From: Brugia malayi
Lineage: Eukaryota; Nematoda; Chromadorea; Rhabditida; Onchocercidae
DNA: 64,000 nucleotides
Assembly (NCBI RefSeq): GCF_000002995.4
Contig: NW_025062476.1
Span: 672,501-736,500 of the forward strand
Reading direction: 5' to 3'
A program made the position numbers and the translations under genes. A model generated the notes under the pieces. The model did not search any database. It was not told where the DNA came from and saw nothing but the letters and a program-made list of their open reading frames with translations. The stretch's first letter is position 1, and each line of letters opens with the position of its first letter. Positions 1 to 11,437 of the stretch are shown piece after piece.

Positions 1-625
1 TGAATATAGTGGTAAAAATAATGATTTATCATTTGCACTACTTAATAAATTCTTTTAATTAATTATTATTGTGGAGATTATGAATGATATTAGGTGGTTT
101 TTTTATTTTTGAAACTTTTATTATTTTAAATATTTTAGGTATGGAATTCTTGAATCTCAAGAAAAAAACAGTTAAAAATGAAAAACAAAAAATTTCGATG
201 TGATATGATACGCAAACTGCCATTTCCGCTACTTATTTCTGTCATATCTTTCGCGTATTTTTGTTCTGTACTTAATCCATTAGAAATTTCAATGATATAT
301 AAAGATGAAAGTTGTTTACTACAATCGAAGAATATTTATATGCAGTAAGAACAATAAACAATGATATATACATTAAAATAATTTACTGTTACAAAACATA
401 TAATAAACAAATATTCTCAGAATTGCTATGCATTTATAAATTAAAATCACCTGGGTAGAATTTTTAATGCACTAACAAAAATGATTGAAAGAAACCCTTA
501 GACCACAAAAATTATCACTGTAACTGTAAACAAATCAAAAAGAATGCACAGAAACATTCGCGACTATGCATATTGACAAATTTAAACAAAAAACAAAGAC
601 CAGAAAAAAAAGAAGGAAATCAAAT
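1..625. other. Intergenic, downstream of COG8
   Basis: AT-rich sequence with no recognisable coding exon on either strand. It lies 3' of COG8, which ends at 626 on the minus strand, and probably contains that gene's 3' UTR. No RNA gene or repeat family was recognised. Confidence 0.5.
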
Positions 626-3600
626 CTAAACAGCCGAATTGTCCTCTAATTTGTTTATTGGAGAATGATCTTTTGCTTCATGTTGATCACTATCCCTCTG
701 TGCATCTATTTTTACATCCTCATCTAATGATAACTTCACAACTTCCTGCAATTAATATTCCATAACAAATTGAAAATTAACACCTCTTATTATTTAATAA
801 AAAAAATAAACAGCAAGAAAAAAAAAACTAAGTATATTTGATTCTAAACTTTTTGAGCAGAAATATTCATTGATTATAATTAACAAGATCAGTTCCATCA
901 CAGTTATCTTGATTATCTCCACCAAAAAACGAAAAAAAAACACTTTAATACATTTCTAATAGCACAAAATTAGATATTAAAAAATATGAAATTTTAAACT
1001 ATTACACTCACTTCTTGTGGAACACCGTTGTTATCAGGAACATTTGTTCCACTATATTCTGCATTTCCATTAGTAACAGTTAAAATACTTCCAACAAATT
1101 CATTCATAGAATTGTTCGCTTCTTCCAGCAATTTTTCAATTACTGTTGAATTAGGACAATCCTTACAAATCTCCTTAATCTGTATAGCACACATTTTCTC
1201 CTACAAAAAATTTGCCATAATTTAATTAGTTTTAATACATTTTTTAAAAAAGCAAAAACGAAAATAAAGGGATCAAGGATAAACATGATAAACAAATTAG
1301 GAAATAAGGTGAACAATAAGAATAGAAGACAAAAAAAAAAAAAAAAACCGCTGTAAATATAGAATAAAAAAAAATTTTGAAATTAAATTAACATTCCAGA
1401 AAAAATATTAACTTACGTATAGTCCTAACGTACAGTTAGTATGATAAAATGGTCGACAACATTTTTCATATGGATATAAAGTCAATAAGCAGCCATTAAT
1501 ATATGGTATAAAATATTTTCCAAATAATTTAACTGCCTTTTCCATAATCTGAAATAACATTAATTATATAAAAAAGAAAACGATAATATAAAAGGTCTGT
1601 AAGTACTTTTCGATGGACTACTTGGTCCATTGCTTTTCAAAGTTAATAGTGCTTTTTTTTCTTTTTAGATTCACAATAAATTCTTAAGCATTTGCAATGT
1701 AGGACGGTGAAAGAATTTTGTTTCCAAAGCAAACAAACCTATTTACATACAATAATTTATTTACATGTAAAACAAACAAACCTAATTACCTTTTTTACCT
1801 TTATAGATGAATTTGCTTTCTCAATGACAGCAATATTTGCAAAAAAAACTAAAAGAAATTAAAACTTACTGCTTTCTTAACCAATTTTTCCATATCACAT
1901 AACCAGCAAATAACAATTTTCACTGAATTCGTTAACTCTTTTAGAACTGCGTTGATCTGAAAATGAATAAATGAACGAAAAAGCTTCTAAAAATATTTAT
2001 AGAAATGAATAATCCACTAAAATTCTTAGAATCACAAAATATATCAAATATATATTTATAGATAATAATAAAAAAAAGTTTACCTGAGTTGGCGATAAGC
2101 CATTTCGCAATTCATTTAAAGCATCAATTAAAGCATTCCCGTAAACACATAAATCATCCCAAAATGCAAGTACTGAAGGAGCTGATGGTTGTTTACCATC
2201 TTGACTGCCAGATGAAAATACAGTATCCGGTATCTCTCCATCAATTTCTATGCTTCGACACTGTTTTAAACTAAAATAAGAGGTATAAAATATTCTGAAA
2301 TGCTACCATTGATCTAAAATATTGTTACTAATAAAATATTATTAATACTAAACAAAAAAGCACATAGAAAAGTAAAACGTTTAAATCATAAAGTTTATTT
2401 CAGATAAATTATAACTTGTAAGCTTGCATAAAACTAACTTATTCGCTGCATTTTGAACTTTCAACGAGAATCTGTTGATGACAAATTTATCAATGATTTC
2501 TGCAATCATTGGTCGAAAATCCATTCCCATTCGGCCAAACGATAAGGCAAAACTCATTAATTTACTCGACAGAGAGCCAATATCAATGTACACTTCATTA
2601 CTGATATTGCTAGAATACTCACTTCAATTTTGAAATCACAATGCTTCTGAATGACGAATGAACTATGACCTACTTTATGCGACTGAACATTACAGCGAGA
2701 TTATGAACTGCCCATTCACTGAGGATTACGGAAGAAGCTGCTGTTTGCCAAACATCCCATCGCTGATCTACCGATAACTGTAACAAGAAATTAAATTTGA
2801 AATGAATTTTAAATTCTGTACTAATCTTAAGTCATTGTTAAAATAGAAAAGCTACTATTATTGTTTCTAAAAAAAAGACAAACAAAAACAAAAAAAAAAC
2901 AAATCTTCACATCAGTTTGTCGTCTGCTTATTTCATTTTCCGGAAAAACGGCTAAATGTAAAACCATAGTATCATACATACAATCACGATAAACCTCAAC
3001 CATTCGAAGGATAAAATCTGGCTGCGACTAAATAAAAATTATAAATATTTTGATAAACCAGAAAGGAACTACTAAATACACGAAAAATTTTCAATGAACT
3101 ATAAGATGAATTATCAAAAGGATCATGAATGATGTCATGAATCATATCAAATTTTAATAAACTTTTGACTAAATGTTGTTAAAACCAAAATGCTCATTGT
3201 ATTTGAACAAAAGAAAAAAAAGAAACAGCTTACTCGAATATCCAAAAGTCGTTTTTCAAGATATACATCACGATACTGTAAAATCATAATACGCATTTGT
3301 GTCGAAGATAAATACGGAATCTTTCGAATATTATTCACAACTTGAATACTATTTGCCAAATCAATAGGCCCAGCAAACGTATTGAACAATTCATCCAATA
3401 AATGATATCGAGCATCAATTAGCTTATCAGCAACTTGCTGCAAATAGTTAACAAATTTGAAATCATCGTAAAATTTTAACTAATAAAGCCAAGGAGATAA
3501 TAATTCGACAGTAATATTGCTCTTAAAATATCCATAACTGATTCTAAGCAATCATTCCTCCTTATGCAAGAATTTGGATTTATAAGGCTTCTTAACTTTC

Positions 3601-5413
3601 ATCTAACATTAGAACAATCATCACGACCTTTAAATTAAAGATTTAAGCTTTGAAGATATTTATCCTTGTTTTAGCAGTCCGCAATATTCCAGCCGAATAA
3701 AATACACAAAAAACATACACGGACAGGATAGGAAAAAAGAAGAAAGCAACCAAGCTGAACTTTAAAATAAAAAGAAATGCAAACTGTCATAATATTTTAA
3801 ATACCAAGCAAATTCTATAAAAACCTTAATTATTGAATTTTTAGTGAGTCCATGTGTTTGCAGTTGCACTCCATAATTAGTCAACAAATAAGCCATATCA
3901 TAGTAACCAGCTCGAATACATATATCCATACGCTGAAATCCAGATTTCTGATCAAATATCTCAAGGTTATAGGAAGTTAAAATTGAAAAACACAATCATA
4001 CAGCTACTATTTCGAAGTCAAATTACAGTTTCTTTTAGAAATTGAAAATACCATTTTGTTGCAATTTTAGGTCTTGATTTTTGAATCATTTTCAAAGATT
4101 AGTTTTAAAATGTCCCAAATAATTTTTGTAAAATTTACCATTGGCAAGCTTAGAATATCCCATAAGCGTGAACTTTTACTTTCAGCAAGTTGTAAATGAT
4201 GAAGCTCTTGTACGACTTCATCATTCTTAGAATCAAACTGCTTCAAGGATTCCCGTATCGATTCAATCCCTTTTTCAATATCTCCAACCAAATCGTTTGC
4301 TTTTCCAAACTTAAAAGCGTTTTATTTTCTTCATGTCATGTAGAAATGAAGAAATTTTTAAAATAAAATTATGAAGGGAAATTTCAATCAACAAAATTAA
4401 TCGTTGTAATATCAACTTTTTTTTTCACACAATATTTTTTTAATTTTTATATTATTTATTTGCATTTGTTCTTCGATCTTTTCGTCATACATAAATTTAG
4501 TGTATTAGCATCAGTTCGGATAATTTCATAAAAATTTCAAAAGGATTAAATATCAGCAACGTTGGAGGTAAATTTGAACTTCTCTAAAAATCCACTTATT
4601 TATTTTTTACATACGTATTGTAAATCAGTCTTTATAACATCAGGATTTAAGAAGTAGTTTAAGTGGTTTTAAAAACAAACCTAAAAGACATTTAACTGAG
4701 ACGAGTAAAAATGATAAAAGATTAAGATCTAACAAAATTATAATTTAACGTACCAATTCTGCATGATTATAAAGAACAAACATTTCTAACAAAAATTTAG
4801 CACCTTTTAAATGAGAAAAACTTAAGATCAATTTCATGCAAAACAAAAGTTTTATAGCACAAAATTGGGTCATTTTTCATATTCCGAAAAAAACTGACCA
4901 GTTGTTTGCATTGTTCTGTGGTACTTCCTGCATCTGCATAAATCCGATAATTTCCGTAAGCCAAATCGCTAATTTGTTGCTGAACATGAAGGAGCTGCGA
5001 AGACGTACTTTGCTTTTCTTGCTCTGAAATTCGGCCCAAAATTATATCACAATGAACAGTAACTTAACAGGGAAACTTCATTTTAGTAGCTGAACTACTC
5101 CATAATTCAGTATAAAAGTCTCAGTTGTTTTTCGCAAAAACATTGGTGTAATTAAATAACAATTTTCAAAAGTAATTTTTATTATTAAACTGTTGAAAAA
5201 AACCGTTTTCAGTTTTTATTTTTGGATAAATAAAATTGAAACAATTACATAAAATATAAAAATTGAAAATATTAACAAAATGAATGAATCATCTTTTTTT
5301 GCAAGGTTGAACAAAAGTTTCAAATTTATTCAATATTATTAAAGTTTAAGACAAAACATACTAAGTTGAGCAGCAGTAAGTGCACGTAATTCGCTGTCCA
5401 GAAAGTATGACAT
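626..5413 (-). CDS. COG8: Conserved oligomeric Golgi complex subunit 8 (Dor1-like)
   Basis: COG8 is a lobe-B subunit of the eight-part COG tether that captures retrograde vesicles at the Golgi and keeps glycosylation enzymes in place. I read 14 minus-strand exons: 5413-5362, 5023-4895, 4785-4754, 4309-4139, 3932-3825, 3437-3234, 3027-2911, 2777-2674, 2609-2439, 2270-2084, 1956-1870, 1548-1417, 1200-1012 and 745-626. They sum to 1803 nt, a 600 aa protein, close to the roughly 610 aa of animal COG8. Family features are the Dor1 core with DICIRAGYYDMAYLL (exon 5), the following FAGPIDLANSIQVV helix segment (exon 6) and the LAFWDDLCVYGNALIDALNE block. The start Met has an in-frame stop just upstream. 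The exon 2 donor is uncertain: a strong site four bases earlier breaks the frame, so I used the weaker one at 4895. The acidic tail (exon 14) is poorly conserved. Head-to-head with SWT1. Confidence 0.88.
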
Positions 5414-6152
5414 TACCGAAATTTATAATTTTCAAAGCTATCAAACATCCTGAAAAGTAAAATTAACAAAAAAGATAAAATTAAAACTAAGTAAAACATA
5501 CAGTAGTACACTGAGACTCAAAAGTTTCACAAAGCTCTCAGTTATGGTTTTGAGACGTCAGAGTGATAGTTAGAAAAGAGTTTGTGGGGTGGAGTTGACA
5601 CAGCGAAAAAATAATGCAGAGCGAGATTTGTAAGAATAAAGAAATAGCATTATTTGTAAAGGGACGACGTGGGTTATCGTAGTTATCAACATTTAACTGT
5701 AAGTCGACGGAGAATAAGAGGAAAAGAGAAACAGGAGATTTGAGAGAGACAAAGATTGATAAAATTTGTGAGATAGTGCGATATGTTGAGAGACTGTGGA
5801 AATAGATGAGTGACCCAAAGATGACAATAAGGAGAGGGTGTTTACGTTAAGGTAGCACTAATTTTGTTATGTGAGTAGGTTTTGATTTAAAAATTTGCTT
5901 AGTTAATTATTAATTTAATTCAATTATTGATTAATTTAATTATCTCATTAATTTTAATTGCTAGAATTTATGAAAAAACATAATAAATTTAATATAATCA
6001 GCAGAAAAAAAATCTAATCATTTATATGTTTAAGCGTAAATTGTGCCACGTCATTTACGTCATTTTATTTTATTTGAAATGAAATCCATTATTCATTTCA
6101 GGTGTTTCATGTATTGTATTTCATTTCTGTTTGGTTCAAATTTTTCATCATA
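5414..6152. promoter_or_regulatory. Divergent promoter region between COG8 and SWT1
   Basis: This 739 bp interval separates the start codons of two genes read in opposite directions, so it must hold both 5' UTRs and core promoters unless trans-splicing places them differently. A purine-rich, GC-richer stretch at about 5540-5870 contrasts with AT-rich flanks. The only clear factor-like motif is the ACGTCA doublet described separately. No exon seen. Confidence 0.55.
6045..6063. promoter_or_regulatory. Paired ACGTCA (CRE/UPRE-like) sites
   Basis: Two bZIP-type cores lie nine bases apart, GCCACGTCA followed by TTACGTCAT. On the minus strand the first reads TGACGTGGC, the consensus of the XBP1 unfolded-protein response element; the second reads ATGACGTAA, an ATF/CREB half-site. 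They sit 90 bp upstream of the SWT1 start and about 630 bp upstream of COG8. Function is inferred from motif only. Confidence 0.4.
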
Positions 6153-9100
6153 ATGAGTAGGAAGAAGAAAGAAATTCATGTGCTTGGTTTACCAGAACCA
6201 TGGAAAGCATTTTATTCGGACAAACGAAAACGGTTAAAGAATTTTCCTCTCTTTATAAATTAATTTATTCAAGCAAATAGATAAGACTAAGAATAGTCGA
6301 AAGATTATGTTATGAAAGTAAAGAAAATGAATGTGGTAATTAAAAAAAGATTGATTGAGATAATTAATTTTTATTGGTGATTGTAAAATTTACTAAAATA
6401 CATAATGTATTTAAGTTATATAATATGTTACTTTTACTTTAGTTTTGATATTTCTTTTAACAGATATATTATAATCAAATGCTAATGTCACACTATCATG
6501 ATATGGTTTGTTGCAGAAATTTAGGGGGAAAAGGAAAAGAAAAAACGATTAAGGATATTTAAGACATAATGTTAGTCTACGTAAAATTTGTATATGAAGA
6601 AAGAATAATGTAAATTTGCATAAGAGAAGATATAAATATGTTTGATGCATTGTAACTTTGTAGCATTGTCTGTTTTCACAACGTATTTAGTTACTTTAAC
6701 ATGTCGAGTAATATTTGTTGCAATAAGATGCAGATGATAAGTAAACACTGAAAAGTAAAGAATTACAGCATATCACTTTGGGAAATATTTTACGGAAACT
6801 TTTCGTAAATATGTAGACATAGAGATACGTTTGCTGAAGAGAAATATATGATTGTTTTCTTAAAATATGTGAATATTACAACTAAGGGATGAATGAAATA
6901 ATAAAAACATGGTGACAAGGATAAGCAGAAGAGCAGTATAAAGATAAGAATAAAATTACAACGCGTCTATTTGCAATCTTTTCAAATTTCTAAGCAACTT
7001 TATCTTTTATTGTATTTCAGGATATTTTATTTCAATACGGAGACAAAGCAGTCAACATGGGAAATATCGGTTGTGGAGTATCCTTTGAGTGAATCCGATT
7101 TATCTACGAAACAACCGGATATAGAATATCAACAAAGAACTTTAAATATTCTGGGAAAGTGAGGAAAAGTTCTATTTTACCAATTAATAGAAGTTAATAA
7201 TAATAGAATCACAATTAATAGAAGGTAGAAAAGTCATTGCTTAATTGATTCTTTTAATCACTGCTTTACCAGTTACGAGTATTGGAAACCATTTCACGGA
7301 ATGAATCATATTAGGTCATTTTAAAATGTGCAAAGAGAACGTTATTTTATTGTTTTTATTTTTATTTTTATTTTGTATTTTATTACACGGTATTAAGTTT
7401 CAACAGGGATTATTTTTCCTCATAAAAAAAGTTTCTGCTTGATGAATAAGTTGCAAAGAAACATTAACTACACATCAATAAGAATATTGAGATTTTTTTG
7501 TCGATTCTTCAGTGGAAATTTTTGCTAATGGGGAAACTGAGAGAAAAATATGGCATAGTTACGACAGATTCGTTCCTTTATATACAACTTTTCAGAAATC
7601 CATTATTCATTTTCTTTTGTTATTCAGAGGCGATGTAAACTCTCGAGGAAATTTGGTTCCAGAAAATGTTGGAAAGGGAGTGTCCAATAAAATTGATTGC
7701 TTCCATTGCTCGAATATTCCAAACACAAGCGAATCAAATGAAGAGCTGATGGAAATCGATGAAATTAGCATAGAAGGTCTTCTTTTGTTTTTGATTTCTT
7801 TTGTAAAGTTCATTTTTGTATTTTCTAATTGTTATAGAGCCACTTGCTAATCGTTGAGATGCTGAATACAGATAGATATGTTAGATATTTGCCACTCTTC
7901 GTCTTGTTTCTAGTTTTCCAAATATTATAACATCTGTTAACGTAGCATCCTGCTGATCGGTAGGTGTTACTTACTTCCAAAGTTAATATAAGTTGATCAG
8001 AAATTCCTTTGACTTATAGAAAATGTGAAGCATTTACTGCTTTAGGAATAAATTATCACGAAGAGCCGATGGAGATCGATTTCGTTGTCGAAGAAGTGCA
8101 AGCTTTTCGTCGAGAACACTTTTTGCATCCTAATCTATTTACCAAAGTTTGTGTTTCTTTAGTTATTTTGATCCTGATATGTCACATTATACAACTTTTT
8201 GAAGAAATAAATTTACGAATTTTAAAAGGGAATAGATTGTTTTTACATATTGATATTTTTGAAGATGAAATATGAGTAATAAGTGATGTTTTGGAAGCAG
8301 TTATTCAATTTTTACATTACTTTCCGTATTATAATAATTTTCGTAGTTTATTTTTCAGAATAATCCGCAGTTTTTCCATACTGCAAAAAATATGGAAGTT
8401 TGTGAAACGGCCAAAAATGCTGATGTGGCACTTATAGTTTTCGACACAAGTTGCCTTCTTCAAGATACAACACTTTTACCAATGTGCACCGGAAGTATGT
8501 ATTATGTCATGCTTAAATACTATTTTGATAAAGAAAAAAGAGGATATTTTGAAAAAGAATATCTAGAACGTAATGAAAGTTATTTTAACATTTTAAAGTT
8601 ATACATTGTATATTTGTATATGTCGAAAATTCCATTATCGAACCATATTCATCAGTGCATGTTCATTATGATATTTCAAAAATTAACACTCTTGTCATAA
8701 GGATAAGCTTTTTTTTTCTTTTTTTCTTTTGTAATAATGGTTATTTTACAGAAATATGCTGTTCACTTATTCCATATACCGTTTTGCAGGAATTAGATGG
8801 CTTAAAGAGAGCAGTAGGTTTTAGACTGTATTTTTATGTTTTTTTTTTTTCATTTTCAATTTTTCATTTTTTACTTATTTAACAGATTTATCGCAATTTG
8901 TTGGTTGCAATTTATATCATGATTTCCCTAGTCTCTAAATAGTAATGTATATATTTTACTATTTAATTTACTTTTATTATTTTACGCACTTGCATCAGAA
9001 AATATTATTCAGAAATGTGATGAACTACGATCTAAAGCTGTAAAAACAGTTGCTTATCTGCATGATTGTATAAAACGTGGATGCAATTATTTGTTCATAG

Positions 9101-10474
9101 AAACCACATTCGAGGTTTGTTATAGTCAAAATTGCAATTTATATCCTAATTTTTCTTAAATATAAATTTCATAACATTAGGTGGCTGTGCCATTCATTCG
9201 TCGAATATTTTTTAGGCTTTAAATGGTATGGAAGAATTTGGATGCCAAAATAACGATGATATAATTTTGAAATGTGCATTTGTAACCGCCAAAAAATGTA
9301 TATTAACTTTGTTTATTTCATGTTTCACACATCATTGCTTCTTTTTTTTTTTATTTCACTATTTGTGTTGCACACCTTATTCCTAACTGTTCAGTTCATA
9401 TCATTTTAATAGTTAAGTCTTTAACATAATTTCTATTGTTTTTTGAAAGCTTTTAATCCAAGAAATATTTTTTTTTCAGATGAGAATGAGTCGGTTCGTG
9501 TGGTATTTGCCACAAATGATAAAAATCTTGCAGTCAAAGCAGCGGCACATAATATCGTAACAGCTGATAGAGACGTATGATTTTTGTTATTATTTTAGCT
9601 TTCTTTAAGTTTACCAATTTTTCTAAATTTATGAAAAAAAAAAAATTAAATCATTTAATAAATTAATATCCTCTGAGTGCATTATGCTTGAGATATAGTC
9701 GCATTCAGAAATAATAGTTTCCATGTGTATAGTGTACTTCGTTCTTAATTTTTTACTTTCTTTTTCCTTGTAAGCTCAGTTGCATTTGCAATTTATTAAC
9801 TAAGTAATATATATTATTATATAGTTTATATTTGTATTATTTTGGGACAGTGTTTTATTTTCTGTTAGATTTCCTAATAACAGTTTTGTACAAAATTTCT
9901 GTCAGTTTTGTAATTATGCGCAACTAAATTCTTCTAATTTTGTTACATGTTTTATTTAATTACATGAATTAAACATAGATAAATTCATTTAATTCAACTG
10001 ATGGTGAGAAAAAAAAGAGGTTGGATTGAATGTATTTTAAATTCTTCATCTAAAATTATATTTTTATTTCAGGAGTTGTTGCATTTGCTAGCAACTGATA
10101 TATCAAAGGACAAAAGCCAACAGTTTATGATGAGAGATGCTTCTCAGAAAATCTCACCGTCAGACTTCTCGTTTACACTAACTGATAAGGATAAGCCATC
10201 GTCATCGACTGTTAAAACTACACAAATTACAGCAGCTAGAAAAGTTGTAGGCAATTTACTTGCACCACTTGAATGCCACCATTCTTCTTCGCCATCATTT
10301 ACAATTATTCCTCAAAAAAAATCATTTTCATCATTGCTAGCAGCTGGTGAAAAGGAATTTCAGAATTTTATATGTTATAAAAAAGCGAGCTATGAAGTGT
10401 CAGAAAAGCGTGAAACTCATCAACCGCGGCTAATTCCTTATTCATTTCGAAAAGCAAAGAAGGAGGCAAAATAA
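6153..10474 (+). CDS. SWT1: SWT1-like PIN-domain endoribonuclease with WW domain
   Basis: SWT1 proteins are nuclear endoribonucleases that help destroy faulty mRNPs at the nuclear pore. Exons: 6153-6232, 7021-7158, 7628-7776, 8001-8146, 8359-8494, 8752-8813, 9013-9114, 9216-9297, 9480-9574 and 10073-10474, all in frame, giving 463 aa. Residues about 10-42 form a WW domain: LPEPW, a tyrosine-rich strand (IFYFN) and STWEI, split by intron 1. A PIN fold occupies about residues 185-325: IVFDTSCLLQD with the first acidic catalytic residue, IPYTVLQELDGLK with the second, and FATNDKNLAVKA plus ITADRD-type ends with later acidic residues. Between them is an acidic linker with two MEID repeats. The last exon is low-complexity, Ser/Thr-rich and basic at its end (RKAKKEAK). 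The frame closes at 10474, but further coding exons follow within 170 bp (next entry), so the true C-terminus may lie there. Confidence 0.82.
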
Positions 10475-10641
10475 TTCGATTGAAATTGAACGATAATATT
10501 CATTGGCTTGTAAACTTGATTTCAAGTTGATACTCACTTTGGTTTTTCATATATTCAAAACTTATAGAAAAACTAAACATTAAGTTGTTTATAAAAGATA
10601 TTTATAACAAATTTATAAGTTGCAAATTGTACTAGAGGCAA

Positions 10642-11437
10642 TTTTAAGGATATTGGAAGTGGTGATAAGTTATTTAAGAGGAAAAGATTATACGAATTAA
10701 GTGGACATTGCATGGATGATTTTTTGGATACATTTGCCGATCTCGTCCAATATCTTCAGCGCAGGTTGACTTTCATAATTTTATTGAATTAAAATTGAAA
10801 CATGCAAGTAACTTCATCTTGTTCATTCTGAACTTTTTATGATTGTTATTGCAATTCAAACTTTGCTAAATTGTAGGAAAGACAAGAAATCAGTCGAGGA
10901 CACGAGAAGGATTAATAAAGTTATCGATTCGTAAGTTTTCAATTCTTTTAAAATAAACCTTTGTTAAGTTATTTGTTGTTTTCTTTTAGAGTTATTGAGA
11001 ATGAGGCATCCTCACTGAGTGTTCTGGTAGATATGGTGTCGAAATTTTACGATTTTTATGCAGATCGCAACGTTTTCATATCAGCGGTAAGTTATTATAT
11101 AACTTTCTATGTACATAATAAAATAAAATTACTTAATTCAATAAGCGGGATGATTATAAATTTTATTCTGCTTATGATCATTTACAATCACTAATTGTGA
11201 TTTTATAAGCTCTAAATAAGCCACTAAGATGGATTGGGTGTTGTTTAATTGTTTGTGAATGTGTAAATCAATTGTTTATGAATAAATGTGAAGTGTGAAA
11301 GTAATTGATTATGTTATTTCCAGACACATTTTGATAAAAAGAAGCTCACAAATGAATACGAAAACGCAACCAACACAATTAAGGAAAAGTTGCGCACATT
11401 TCAAAAGCAATTAGCTATTCATCCAGGTATGACTTAA
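10642..11437 (+). CDS. Four helical exons, probable 3' part of SWT1
   Basis: Four plus-strand exons with good splice sites and matching phases: about 10642-10765, 10877-10932, 10990-11087 and 11324-11425 (or reading on to a stop at 11437). Together they encode roughly 125 charged, helix-forming residues, including HCMDDFLDTFADLVQYLQ, an acidic stretch ending SKFYDFYADRNVF, and a coiled-coil-like end (NTIKEKLRTFQKQLAIHP). SWT1 family members carry a helical, HEPN-like region C-terminal to the PIN domain, so I infer these belong to the gene just upstream, joined by a splice from inside its last listed exon; several weak donors there fit the required phase and I could not choose. Alternatives are a separate small operon gene, or further 3' exons: a possible acceptor at 12956 would give a short in-frame tail, and a 34-codon ORF lies at 12966-13070. 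Confidence 0.5.
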
